Source: Paenibacillus tianjinensis
GTDB taxonomy: Bacteria; Bacillota; Bacilli; Paenibacillales; Paenibacillaceae
Assembly (NCBI RefSeq): GCF_017086365.1
Contig: NZ_CP070969.1
Location: forward strand, 4,526,001 to 4,590,000
Direction: 5' to 3'
Length of the DNA stretch: 64,000 bases
The number at the start of each line of letters is the position of its first letter. Position 1 is the first letter of the stretch. The notes beneath the pieces are model-generated. The model saw only the letters and a list, made by a program, of their open reading frames with translations, did no database searches and was not told the origin of the DNA. The position numbers and the translations under genes were made by a program. Shown here piece by piece: positions 44,538 through 52,812 of the stretch.

Positions 44538-44992
44538 CTCAGCAACAATTCCTTCCCGTTCAAGTCTCCAATACCCTTACGCGCTGTCGCTTCCAGGGCC
44601 AGCAGCATTTCACCGGTTACCTCACGCTCTCCCCTGAATCCGCCAAGAAGCACACCAGCGACGCGGGCATCATTCCACATGGGTACAGCACCAATGCTGT
44701 TCAGATTCTCCATCTTGGTAATGGGATAATTAAATAACGAATCAGGCTTCACATCTTTCTGCACAGAAGGGAGTAGAAACGGTTTTCCGGTCTTGAACAC
44801 GATGCCCGCAATCCCTCTTCCGGATTGAAGAACGATCCGCTTGTAACGTTCATTCGTGTTCCCGGAGGCGTATTTCCATCGGATAACGTAGTCATATTCT
44901 GCGGGTTCAGCCAGTGCCAGTGACATGAAATCATAACCTAAATCCATACGGATCCGGTCAAGCTCCAGTTGGTAATCCACCTTATTGGTCAT
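44534..44992 (-). CDS. nreA: NreA-type nitrate-binding GAF protein
   Basis: A 152-residue single GAF-domain protein (GIAGIVFKTGKPFLLPSV, LNSIGAVPMWNDARVAGVLLGGF), the size of staphylococcal NreA (about 155 residues). NreA binds nitrate and lowers NreB activity when nitrate is absent. The ATG at 44992 has AGGAGA upstream. It lies 48 bp after narI and overlaps nreB, so it joins nar structural genes to the sensor system in one operon. Confidence 0.9.
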   Translation of the reverse strand: MTNKVDYQLELDRIRMDLGYDFMSLALAEPAEYDYVIRWKYASGNTNERYKRIVLQSGRGIAGIVFKTGKPFLLPSVQKDVKPDSLFNYPITKMENLNSIGAVPMWNDARVAGVLLGGFRGEREVTGEMLLALEATARKGIGDLNGKELLLS

Positions 44993-45040
44993 CGCATTCT
45001 CTCCTAATTGAACAGGGAAAGAAGTTCGCACTGCTCTCCT

Positions 45041-45727
45041 TTAATTCGATCTATTTCTTCTGTATAGAATATAACTTCTGCCTACATAATTCAACGGAAC
45101 ACTCCACACGTGGACCAGCCGGGTAAACGGCCAAAAGGCAAAGATCGCAAATCCGGACAGGATGTGAAGCTTAAAGGAAAAGGGGACATTCGCCATCAGC
45201 GACGGGTCCGGACGGAACATGAACAGACCGCGGAACCATACGGAAATCGTATCACGGTAGTCAAATTCAGGCTGTACGGCATTCGTTACGATCGTGGAGT
45301 ACATCCCCATAAACACGATAAACAGCAGGAGAGAGTTGACGATCAGATCCGAGGCGCTGCTGAGCCGGCGGACATTCTTAATCGTAAAGCGCCGCGAAGT
45401 CAGAATCAGCATCCCGAGCAGTGTGGCGGCACCGAAAATCCCCCCGATGTATACCGCACCGATGTGGTAGAGATGATCACTGACGCCGATGGCCTCCAGC
45501 CACGATTTTGGAACCGCCAGGCCGCCGATATGGCCCAGAATAACCGGCATAATGCCCAGATGGAACAGGATGCTGCCGTATTTCAGCTGTTTCTTTTCCA
45601 CAAATTCACTGGATTTGGCCGTCCAGTTGAACTGGTCTTTCCGGTAACGGAAGATATGGCCTCCAATAAAAATCACCAAACAAACATAGGGGAAAATGAC
45701 CCATAAAAACTGACCGGACATATTCAT
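45041..45727 (-). CDS. narI: Respiratory nitrate reductase gamma subunit NarI (cytochrome b)
   Basis: A 228-residue membrane protein with five membrane segments. Histidines that would ligate the two hemes lie in GGHIFRYRKD, HLGIMPVILGHIGG and LHILSGFAIFAFWPFTRLVHVWSVP. It oxidises menaquinol and passes electrons to NarH. Its start overlaps the narJ stop by four bases. Confidence 0.93.
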   Translation of the reverse strand: MNMSGQFLWVIFPYVCLVIFIGGHIFRYRKDQFNWTAKSSEFVEKKQLKYGSILFHLGIMPVILGHIGGLAVPKSWLEAIGVSDHLYHIGAVYIGGIFGAATLLGMLILTSRRFTIKNVRRLSSASDLIVNSLLLFIVFMGMYSTIVTNAVQPEFDYRDTISVWFRGLFMFRPDPSLMANVPFSFKLHILSGFAIFAFWPFTRLVHVWSVPLNYVGRSYILYRRNRSN

Positions 45728-46290
45728 GGATGGAGGGCCTCCTGTTCAGCACAAGCTTTGAATGTTTCGCGAAGTCCCTTCACCAGATGGAAATAAGGGC
45801 TGTTCATCCGTTCAAGCGCCTTGAGCAGATGGTAGGTTCCATCCTCAAGAATCGCCATCAGCATCCGGAAATTCTCCGGCGCTCCCGGGTCTTCCTGCCA
45901 TTCTGCGGCATATAGAAATTCACACATGAGCGGAAGAAAATCGGGCAATTCGCCTTCAGGCATCAGAAGCCCGGACATTTCGTACAGAAGCTTCAGTTTG
46001 GCGAGCATCTGCCCCCGTTCTTTGGCATCCTCAAATTTAAAATAGGTCATATACAAAGCGCAGTCCTTCTGGAAATCAAAGGTGGCTGCGTAGCTCTCCT
46101 GGATCTCATCCAGACTGAATTGTTGCATTAGCGTCCAATAGGTATGCACATGGGTGTAACCCGGGTGACCGCTGTCAAACGCCTCTTCCAGAAAAGCCGG
46201 ATGAAAGTCCAGCTTTTCCGGGTACATGAGCTGCAGGGCGAAATATCCGAAGGATTGCTTGTAATCATGCAGTTTCACCAGATCAATCAC
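45724..46290 (-). CDS. narJ: Nitrate reductase assembly chaperone NarJ
   Basis: A 188-residue helical chaperone of the NarJ/TorD family (SFGYFALQLMYPEKLDFHPAFL, HTYWTLMQQFSLDEIQESY). It inserts the molybdenum cofactor and readies NarG before membrane docking. GTG start at 46290, overlapping narH by eight bases. Confidence 0.92.
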   Translation of the reverse strand: MIDLVKLHDYKQSFGYFALQLMYPEKLDFHPAFLEEAFDSGHPGYTHVHTYWTLMQQFSLDEIQESYAATFDFQKDCALYMTYFKFEDAKERGQMLAKLKLLYEMSGLLMPEGELPDFLPLMCEFLYAAEWQEDPGAPENFRMLMAILEDGTYHLLKALERMNSPYFHLVKGLRETFKACAEQEALHP

Positions 46291-47854
46291 GCCAAATCCC
46301 CCCGTAGAAATTCTCTTCGTACATCTCCTTGCCGGTCTTCATGGTGCTCTCGGCAGGGCTGGCCGGCCCGCAGCCGTCACAGCCGGATCCGGAACCCATA
46401 TCTCCCATGGTGTTACCGAAGCCGGCTGAGCCCTGGGCCCGGTAAGGATTCATATGCTGTTCCTTATGCGAGGTCGGGATGACGAACCGGTCCTCATACT
46501 TGGCAATAGCGAGCAGCCGGTACATTTGCTCAGTCTGATGTGCGGTCATTCCGACACGCTCAAGACGGCTAAGGTCAAATTCCTGGCCTACAGACTTAGC
46601 CCGCATATAGGATCGCATCATCGCCATCCGCTGCAGGGCTTCCTTAACGGTCTGCGTATCGCCTGCAGTCAGCATGTTCGCCAGATACTGGATCGGTGTA
46701 CGCATCTCTTCGATGGCCGGGAAGATCATATCGGGATTCTTCAGCGAATCCTTGCCTTCAAAATAATTCATGATCGGGCTAAGCGGCGGCACATACCATA
46801 CCATCGGCAGCGTCCGGTATTCCGGGTGAAGCGGGAAGGCCAGCTTGTGCTCGATGGCGAGCTTATAGACCGGAGAGTTCTGGGCGGCTTCCAGCCAATC
46901 CTCGGAAATGCCGTCTTTTCTGGCCTGGGCAATGACTTCCGGATCATGGGGATTCATAAACAGATCGCATTGCGCTTTGTACAGGTCCTTCTCATCCGGT
47001 GTTGAGGCAGCATCCAGAACCTTGTCTGCGTCATACAGCAGAACACCGAGGTAGCGGATCCGGCCCGTGCAGGTCTCGGAGCATACTGTAGGCAGCCCTG
47101 CTTCGACGCGCGGGAAACAGAAGGTGCATTTCTCCGCTTTGTTGGTCTGCCAGTTGAAGTACACTTTTTTGTAAGGGCAGCCTGTCATGCAATATCTCCA
47201 GCCGCGGCAGGCTTCCTGGTCAACCAGGACAATCCCGTCTTCATCCCGTTTGTACATGGCTCCTGAAGGACAGGAAGCGACGCAGCTCGGATTCAGGCAG
47301 TGTTCACATAAGCGCGGCAGATAGATCATGAAGGATTTCTCGAAGTTGAATTTGATCTCTTCCTCGATCTTCTGGATATTCGGATCCAGCGGTCCGGTTA
47401 CATGCGCTCCCGCCAGATCATCCTCCCAGTTCGGCCCCCATTCGAGATCCATTTTTTCGCCTGTCACCGCAGAATGGGCACGCGCGACGGGAGAATGCTT
47501 CTGCTCGCCTGCATTGGTCAGATGCTCGTAGTTGTATGTCCACGGCTCATAGTAGTCTTTCATCTCAGGCATGTCAGGGTTGTAGAAGATTTTGCCGAGC
47601 GCAATCTTGGACAGCTTGTTGCCTGACTTCAGTTCAAGCTTACCCTTGCGCAGCTGCCAGCCGCCCTTATAGAGCTCCTGGTCTTCCCAACGCTTCGGAT
47701 AGCCGATCCCGGGCTTCGTCTCTACGTTATTGAACCACATATATTCCGCACCTTTGCGGTTCGTCCAGGTCGTCTTGCAGGTCACGCTGCAGGTGTGGCA
47801 GCCGATGCATTTATCCAGATTCATCACCATTGCAACTTGCGCTTTAATTTTCAA
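46283..47854 (-). CDS. narH: Respiratory nitrate reductase beta subunit NarH (Fe-S)
   Basis: A 523-residue iron-sulfur protein. Cysteine clusters are visible at CIGCHTCSVTCK, CEHCLNPSCVASC, CRGWRYCMTGC (Trp replaces the usual Cys, marking the [3Fe-4S] centre) and CTFCFPRVEAGLPTVCSETC. It relays electrons from NarI to NarG on the cytoplasmic face. Its start overlaps the narG stop by 11 bases. Confidence 0.95.
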   Translation of the reverse strand: MKIKAQVAMVMNLDKCIGCHTCSVTCKTTWTNRKGAEYMWFNNVETKPGIGYPKRWEDQELYKGGWQLRKGKLELKSGNKLSKIALGKIFYNPDMPEMKDYYEPWTYNYEHLTNAGEQKHSPVARAHSAVTGEKMDLEWGPNWEDDLAGAHVTGPLDPNIQKIEEEIKFNFEKSFMIYLPRLCEHCLNPSCVASCPSGAMYKRDEDGIVLVDQEACRGWRYCMTGCPYKKVYFNWQTNKAEKCTFCFPRVEAGLPTVCSETCTGRIRYLGVLLYDADKVLDAASTPDEKDLYKAQCDLFMNPHDPEVIAQARKDGISEDWLEAAQNSPVYKLAIEHKLAFPLHPEYRTLPMVWYVPPLSPIMNYFEGKDSLKNPDMIFPAIEEMRTPIQYLANMLTAGDTQTVKEALQRMAMMRSYMRAKSVGQEFDLSRLERVGMTAHQTEQMYRLLAIAKYEDRFVIPTSHKEQHMNPYRAQGSAGFGNTMGDMGSGSGCDGCGPASPAESTMKTGKEMYEENFYGGIWRD

Positions 47855-50800
47855 GCCAATTTACCTCCTTCATTTTGCGTACGGCTACATAGACATCCCG
47901 CTGGTTGCCGATTGGACCATAGTAGTTGAAACCGTAGCTGAGCTGTGCATATCCGCCGACCATCTGGGTAGGCTTCAGATGAATTCGGGTAGGCGCATTG
48001 TGGCTTCCGCCGCGGGTATCCGTAATTTCGGAACCCGGCACTTGAATGTGCTTGTCCTGAGCGTGGTACATAAACATAGTGCCTCTCGGCATCCGGTGGC
48101 TGACAACGGCACGTGCAGTTACAACACCGTTCCGGTTATAGACTTCGAGCCAGTCATTATCTTCTATGTGATGGGCCCCGGCATCCTCATTGTTGATCCA
48201 TACGGTTGGCCCGCCCCGGAACAACGTCAGCATATGCTGGTTATCCTGGTAGGTCGAGTGGATATTCCACTTGCCATGCGGTGTCAAATATCTCAGGACC
48301 AGTGCATCCTGTCCGCCCTTTACTTCCTTGTCACGCGGTCCGAAGACCATCGGCGGCAGGGTAGGCTTGTAGACTGGCAGGGATTCGCCAAACTGTTGGA
48401 AGATTTCATGGTCTATATAGAAATGCTGTCTTCCCGTCAGGGTACGGAACGGTACGAGCCGTTCGATATTGGTGGTGAATGGTGAATAACGCCGCCCCTG
48501 TTTGTTCGAACCGCTGAATACCGGTGTCGGGATCACTTCGCGCGGCTGCGCGGTGATGCTCTGGAACGTAATCTTCTCGGCGGCCCGGTCAGCCGAGATA
48601 TCCCGGAGCTCTACGCCGGAATCCATCTCCGCCGAAGCGTAAGCCTTCTGGGATACACGGCCATTGGTAGCCGAAGACAGGTGAAGAATTGTATCTGCGG
48701 CCTGGCGGGCGGTTTGCAGCTTCGGCAGGCCGTTTTTGATCGTTTCGTCGAAATAAACTCCGCTGAGCCGTTTCAGCTCCTCATATTCTTCAGCGACAGA
48801 GAAGCTGATTCCGTGTGCGCCTGCTTTACCGGTTATAAGGTTTGGCCCGAGTGAGATGTACTTATCATGGATTTTGGTATAATCACGTTCTACAATGCTG
48901 AGATTCGGCATGGTTTTACCGGGGATCGCGTCCACTTCGCCTTTGGCCCAGTCTTTGACCAGACCCATCGGCTGGGAAATCTCACTGATGGAGTCGTGGC
49001 CGAGCGGTGTGGCGACAAGATCTTTATAGACGCCGGGCAGATGGGATTTCGCCATTTCGGAGAACACCTCTGCCAGCTGGCGGTAAATATCCCAGTCCGA
49101 ACGGGATTCCCACAGCGGATTGACTGCCGGATTGAACGGATGCACGAACGGATGCATGTCGGTTGACGACAGGTCTGTTTTCTCATACCAGGTTGCGGCC
49201 GGCAGCACGATATCTGCATAGAGCGGTGTTGTGGTCATCCGGAAATCCAGCGCAACCATGAGATCAAGCTTGCCTTCGACATCCTCCCGCCAGATGATCT
49301 CCTCCGGCTTCTGTTCTTCATTCGGCTCAGCCAGCAGCCCGTCGGAAGCTCCAAGCAGATGCTTCATGAAGTATTCCTGACCTTTGGCGGAGCTTGAAAT
49401 CAGGTTCGAGCGCCAGATGAACAGGGAACGCGGGAAGTTCTCCGGAGCACCGGGGTCCTCCACGGCAAAGCGGGTTTTCCGTGATTTAATCTCTTCCAGC
49501 GTGTGGCTGATGATCTCGGCATTTGTCTTCTTGCCCTGCTGTGCAGCCTCTTCAGCGAACAGAAGGCTGTTCTTGTTGAATTGCGGGAAGGACGGCAGCC
49601 AGCCGAGCCGTGCAGCCAGCACATTATAGTCAGCCGGATGCTGGTAAGCGACCTCTCCGCCCGTCGGGGATTTCAGCGAATCTGTTCCGCTCTCCTCATA
49701 GCGCCACTGCTCAGTGGCAAAGTAGAAGAACGAGGTCGCATTCTGCTGGCGCGCCGGACCCTGCCAGTCCTTGGCAAAGGCAACCGTCGACCAGCCTTCG
49801 ATCGGACGGCATTTTTCCTGGCCTACATAATGCGCCCAGCCGCCGCCGTTGACCCCTTGGGAGGCGGTCAATACCACCAGATTCAGAATCGAACGATAGA
49901 TGGTATCGCTGTTGAACCAGTGATTGATGCCTGCGCCCATGATGATCATCGAACGTCCGCCAGTATCAATCGAATTCTGGGCAAATTCGCGGGCAATTTG
50001 CACCACGACACTCGCTTTCACCGTCGTAATCTTCTCCTGCCATGCCGGGGTGTAATGAGAAGACTCATCCTCATAACCCTTGGCGTTAAGAGGGCTTGCT
50101 GTACGTGCGACACCATACTGGCTCATCATCAGGTCATAAACCGTAGCAACATAACGCTCTGTCCCGTCAGCCAGCCGCATTTTCCGGACTGGAATCATCC
50201 GCCGGAACGTGCCGTTGCCGGCATTGTCGAAGTACGGAAACACGATTTCCGTCCACTCTTCCCCATGGCCTTCGATTGTCAAGGCCGGTTCTACTTTGCT
50301 TCCGTCTTCATTTTCAAGGATCAGGTTCCACTTCTTGCCTTCTTCCCAGCGCTGCCCCATGGTTCCGTTCGGAACGATCACCTGGCCGGTGGCCTCATCG
50401 AAGATTACCGGCTTCCAGTCGGAGTGCGGCGACTCCTCTCCAATATCACTCGCCCGGAGAAAACGTCCGCCCTTGAGTGCATCCTCATGGGGATCAAGCA
50501 GAATGAGGAAAGGCATGTCGGTATATTGCTTCGCATAATTCAGGAACATTGGCTCCTGCCGTTCCTGGTAGAACTCATTCAGGATGACATGCGTCATGGC
50601 CTGGGCCAGCGCAGCATCCGTACCGGGATTTGGTGCCAGCCAGTTATCGGCGAATTTGACGTTCTCCGCGAGATCCGGCGCCACCGACACGACTTTGGTT
50701 CCCTTATAACGTACTTCTGTCATAAAGTGTGCATCCGGTGTCCGGGTAAGCGGTACATTCGAGCCCCACATCATCAGGTAGCCGGCATTGTACCAGTCCG

Positions 50801-51518
50801 AGGATTCCGGAACATCCGTCTGCTCGCCCCAGATTTGCGGAGAAGCCGGCGGAAGATCCGCATACCAGTCATAGAAGCTCAGCATTTGTCCGCCCAGCAG
50901 CGAGATGAACCGTGCACCCGATGCGTAGCTGACCATCGACATGGCCGGAATCGGCGTGAAGCCGGCGATACGGTCAGGGCCGTATTTTCTGATCGTATAG
51001 ATCAGCTGTGCCGAGATGAGGCGCAGCGCGTCGTCCCAGGCCACACGGATATGGCCGCCTTTGCCGCGTGCCTGCTTGTAGAGGGTAGCCTTCTCGGGAT
51101 TCTCCACAATACTGGCCCAGGCATCGACGTAATTGTCATGCTCCTGCAGGGCCGTCTGCCACAGGCGCCACAGCTTTCCTCTGATGTAGGGATATTTCAC
51201 CCGCAAAGGGCTGTATTCGTACCATGAAAATGTAGCTCCGCGGGGACAGCCGCGCGGTTCGAATTCCGGCATATCCGGCCCGCAGGAAGGATAATCGATC
51301 TGCTGGTTCTCCCAGGTAATGATTCCGTTCTTCACGAACACCTTCCAGCTGCATGAACCTGTACAGTTGACTCCGTGTGTGGTGCGGACGACTTTATCGT
51401 GAGACCAGCGCTGGCGGTACATATTCTCCCAATCTCTGTTTTTCTCCTCAAGAATGGACCAGTTCCCGGAATAGCTTTCGACCGGTTTAAAAAAGTTAAG
51501 GCCGTATTTTTTCTTCAT
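47844..51518 (-). CDS. narG: Respiratory nitrate reductase alpha subunit NarG
   Basis: A 1224-residue molybdoenzyme. The N-terminal Fe-S site is HGVNCTGSCSWKVFVKNG, with the His ligand typical of NarG. The aspartate of EQTDVPESSDWYNAGY corresponds to the Asp that ligates molybdenum in NarG. There is no Tat signal, so it faces the cytoplasm. It reduces nitrate to nitrite with electrons from quinol, supporting respiration without oxygen. It heads the run narGHJI-nreABC-hemerythrin. Upstream lies a CATAAT -10 (51561-51566) with paired NreC-like boxes. AAAGGAG precedes the ATG, and an in-frame stop lies just upstream, which fixes the start. Confidence 0.96.
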   Translation of the reverse strand: MKKKYGLNFFKPVESYSGNWSILEEKNRDWENMYRQRWSHDKVVRTTHGVNCTGSCSWKVFVKNGIITWENQQIDYPSCGPDMPEFEPRGCPRGATFSWYEYSPLRVKYPYIRGKLWRLWQTALQEHDNYVDAWASIVENPEKATLYKQARGKGGHIRVAWDDALRLISAQLIYTIRKYGPDRIAGFTPIPAMSMVSYASGARFISLLGGQMLSFYDWYADLPPASPQIWGEQTDVPESSDWYNAGYLMMWGSNVPLTRTPDAHFMTEVRYKGTKVVSVAPDLAENVKFADNWLAPNPGTDAALAQAMTHVILNEFYQERQEPMFLNYAKQYTDMPFLILLDPHEDALKGGRFLRASDIGEESPHSDWKPVIFDEATGQVIVPNGTMGQRWEEGKKWNLILENEDGSKVEPALTIEGHGEEWTEIVFPYFDNAGNGTFRRMIPVRKMRLADGTERYVATVYDLMMSQYGVARTASPLNAKGYEDESSHYTPAWQEKITTVKASVVVQIAREFAQNSIDTGGRSMIIMGAGINHWFNSDTIYRSILNLVVLTASQGVNGGGWAHYVGQEKCRPIEGWSTVAFAKDWQGPARQQNATSFFYFATEQWRYEESGTDSLKSPTGGEVAYQHPADYNVLAARLGWLPSFPQFNKNSLLFAEEAAQQGKKTNAEIISHTLEEIKSRKTRFAVEDPGAPENFPRSLFIWRSNLISSSAKGQEYFMKHLLGASDGLLAEPNEEQKPEEIIWREDVEGKLDLMVALDFRMTTTPLYADIVLPAATWYEKTDLSSTDMHPFVHPFNPAVNPLWESRSDWDIYRQLAEVFSEMAKSHLPGVYKDLVATPLGHDSISEISQPMGLVKDWAKGEVDAIPGKTMPNLSIVERDYTKIHDKYISLGPNLITGKAGAHGISFSVAEEYEELKRLSGVYFDETIKNGLPKLQTARQAADTILHLSSATNGRVSQKAYASAEMDSGVELRDISADRAAEKITFQSITAQPREVIPTPVFSGSNKQGRRYSPFTTNIERLVPFRTLTGRQHFYIDHEIFQQFGESLPVYKPTLPPMVFGPRDKEVKGGQDALVLRYLTPHGKWNIHSTYQDNQHMLTLFRGGPTVWINNEDAGAHHIEDNDWLEVYNRNGVVTARAVVSHRMPRGTMFMYHAQDKHIQVPGSEITDTRGGSHNAPTRIHLKPTQMVGGYAQLSYGFNYYGPIGNQRDVYVAVRKMKEVNWLEN

Positions 51519-51560
51519 CGATTACGAACACTCCTTTGCAGAAAACATTCAAGTAATACC

Positions 51561-51566
51561 ATTATG
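51561..51566 (-). promoter_or_regulatory. -10 hexamer of the narG operon
   Basis: CATAAT on the minus strand predicts a start near 51554. The nearer NreC-like box is centred about 43 bp upstream, in place of a -35. Confidence 0.6.
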
Positions 51567-51590
51567 GATCTACCAGACTGCGCTTCCCAT

Positions 51591-51625
51591 TAGGGAAACA
51601 CCTATTGTGCCTCGGGAATTCCCTT
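51591..51625 (-). promoter_or_regulatory. Paired NreC-like boxes upstream of narG
   Basis: TAGGG-AAAC-ACCTA (51591-51604) matches TAGGGN4CCCTA at nine of ten positions and TCGGG-AATT-CCCTT (51612-51625) at eight. Their centres are 21 bp apart, so the layout repeats that of narK. Confidence 0.75.
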
Positions 51626-51636
51626 GATCTGAATAA

Positions 51637-51671
51637 AAAGCAAAAAAGCTTTCCTCACGGGGAGAAAAGCT
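51637..51671 (-). terminator. Strong leftward terminator upstream of narG
   Basis: On the minus strand AGCTTTTCTC pairs with GAGGAAAGCT (10 bp, one wobble) around a CCCGT loop, followed by TTTTTTGCTTTTT. It ends a leftward transcript that must begin between here and about 51780, a span with no annotated gene. A short RNA is possible. Confidence 0.75.
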
Positions 51672-51709
51672 CTGTTCGGGTGAAGCAAATTCCAAGGCGG
51701 CAGCTCTAT

Positions 51710-51746
51710 TAGGGACTTCCCTCTTTGTTGGCCGGGGAACTCCTTA
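51710..51746 (+). promoter_or_regulatory. NreC-like boxes upstream of the second hemerythrin gene
   Basis: TAGGG-ACTT-CCCTC (51710-51723) matches nine of ten positions and CGGGG-AACT-CCTTA (51733-51746) seven, centres 23 bp apart. A TATACT -10 at 51775-51780 follows, 28 bp before the hemerythrin ATG. Confidence 0.6.
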
Positions 51747-51807
51747 CCGGGAATTTCACTACAAATCTGTGTGTTATACTGACAAAAAAACGAGAGGATG
51801 AAGCCCC

Positions 51808-52227
51808 ATGCCAGGACCATCACTACGCCAGCTGCACGCCCATCATGCCATTCATCAGGGCGGGCTGTCCGGTGCTGTAGCCAAGACCGAAGAAGTGGAG
51901 GAGCTGCTGGAAGCGAGGGAATTTGAAGTGGCGCGGCAGGCCGCCGATCATTTGATAGAGTACTGGGAGACGCGGATTCTCAGCCATGCCGACGCGGAAG
52001 AGGACGGATTCTATCAGGAAATGGCCGAGAACAATCCTAACCTGCAGGATACGGTTCTGCGGCTTACCCGTGATCATGAATTATTGCGGATCATCGTAAA
52101 AGATGTGAAGGCACGGCTCTCAGAAGAAGGCCTCACACCTGAGGTTCTTCACCAGTTCCATGCGCTGCTGGTGTTGAACGCCATTCATAGCCGGGAGGAA
52201 GAACGTCTTCTGTTTGAGGAAGCGTGA
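51808..52227 (+). CDS. Hemerythrin-like domain protein
   Basis: A 139-residue helical protein with iron-ligand-like residues in LHAHHAIHQGG, YWETRILSHADAEEDGFYQE, RLTRDHELLRIIV and NAIHSREEERLLFEE. It is likely an O2- or NO-binding di-iron protein. It is divergent from narG with shared NreC-like boxes between. Its last 95 bases overlap the 3' end of nsrR on the other strand. Confidence 0.8.
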   Translation: MPGPSLRQLHAHHAIHQGGLSGAVAKTEEVEELLEAREFEVARQAADHLIEYWETRILSHADAEEDGFYQEMAENNPNLQDTVLRLTRDHELLRIIVKDVKARLSEEGLTPEVLHQFHALLVLNAIHSREEERLLFEEA

Positions 52228-52669
52228 CCTCGTTCTGCTGCTGCAAAATGGCACGCAGGTCATCTTTGTTGACCAGCAAATCCTGCAGTGTGTATTCATC
52301 CAGCACCTGGAGATAGGCTTGAAGGGCTCTGCCCAGCACACCTTTGAGACCACATACCGGGGAGATCGGGCAGCTGCCGCCTGCAGGATTGAAGCATTCG
52401 ACAAGATAAAAGTCGTCTTCCATCCGCCGGACGACCTCCCCGATGTTTATATCCCCGGGTTCAAGAGCCAGACGTATGCCTCCCCTCCTTCCTCTTACCG
52501 TTTCTATGTATCCCGCCTTTCCTAATTCGTGCGAGACCTTCATTAAATGATTTTTGGATATCTGATAAGCATTTGAAATATCCTGTATCGTTGACAGCTC
52601 ATCCCGCTTTTTCGCTCCAAGATAGATGAGAATCCGTAATGAAAAATCAGTGTACAACGTCAGCCTCAT
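52133..52669 (-). CDS. nsrR: NsrR-type nitric-oxide-sensing repressor (Rrf2 family)
   Basis: A 178-residue Rrf2 regulator with an N-terminal winged helix (DISNAYQISKNHLMKVSHELGKAGYIETVRGRRGG). Cys92, Cys100 and Cys106 (ECFNPAGGSC, PISPVC) match the Fe-S ligands of Bacillus subtilis NsrR exactly. Nitric oxide reacting with the cluster releases DNA. It is divergent from hmp with a palindromic operator between. The ATG at 52669 has GGAG six bases upstream. It is about 30 residues longer than the usual 146; this C-terminal tail lies antisense to the hemerythrin gene. Confidence 0.92.
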   Translation of the reverse strand: MRLTLYTDFSLRILIYLGAKKRDELSTIQDISNAYQISKNHLMKVSHELGKAGYIETVRGRRGGIRLALEPGDINIGEVVRRMEDDFYLVECFNPAGGSCPISPVCGLKGVLGRALQAYLQVLDEYTLQDLLVNKDDLRAILQQQNEVTLPQTEDVLPPGYEWRSTPAAHGTGEEPQV

Positions 52670-52742
52670 TTTTATCTCCGATCCCTGGGTATAGTAAGTG
52701 ATATTTATTACAAATACTATCATAACTATTGTCCAATTTGTT

Positions 52743-52767
52743 AAAGTGGTATTTTAAATATATCTTT
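52743..52767 (+). promoter_or_regulatory. NsrR-type operator before hmp
   Basis: A 25-bp imperfect palindrome centred on 52755, with outer arms AAAG and CTTT and inner arms TATTT and AAATA, resembling NsrR sites of Bacillus (AAG...ATTT-N-AAAT...CTT). It lies between nsrR and hmp and overlaps the likely hmp promoter. Confidence 0.7.
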
Positions 52768-52812
52768 TAATTTAAAATGGGTATATATTAATTTTGTAAT
52801 AATTGAGAGGGG

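Noticed and set aside
49503..51227. A 574-residue open frame opposite narG
   Set aside because: It is the antisense shadow of a long GC-biased gene; composition is His/Arg-rich and no domain is visible.
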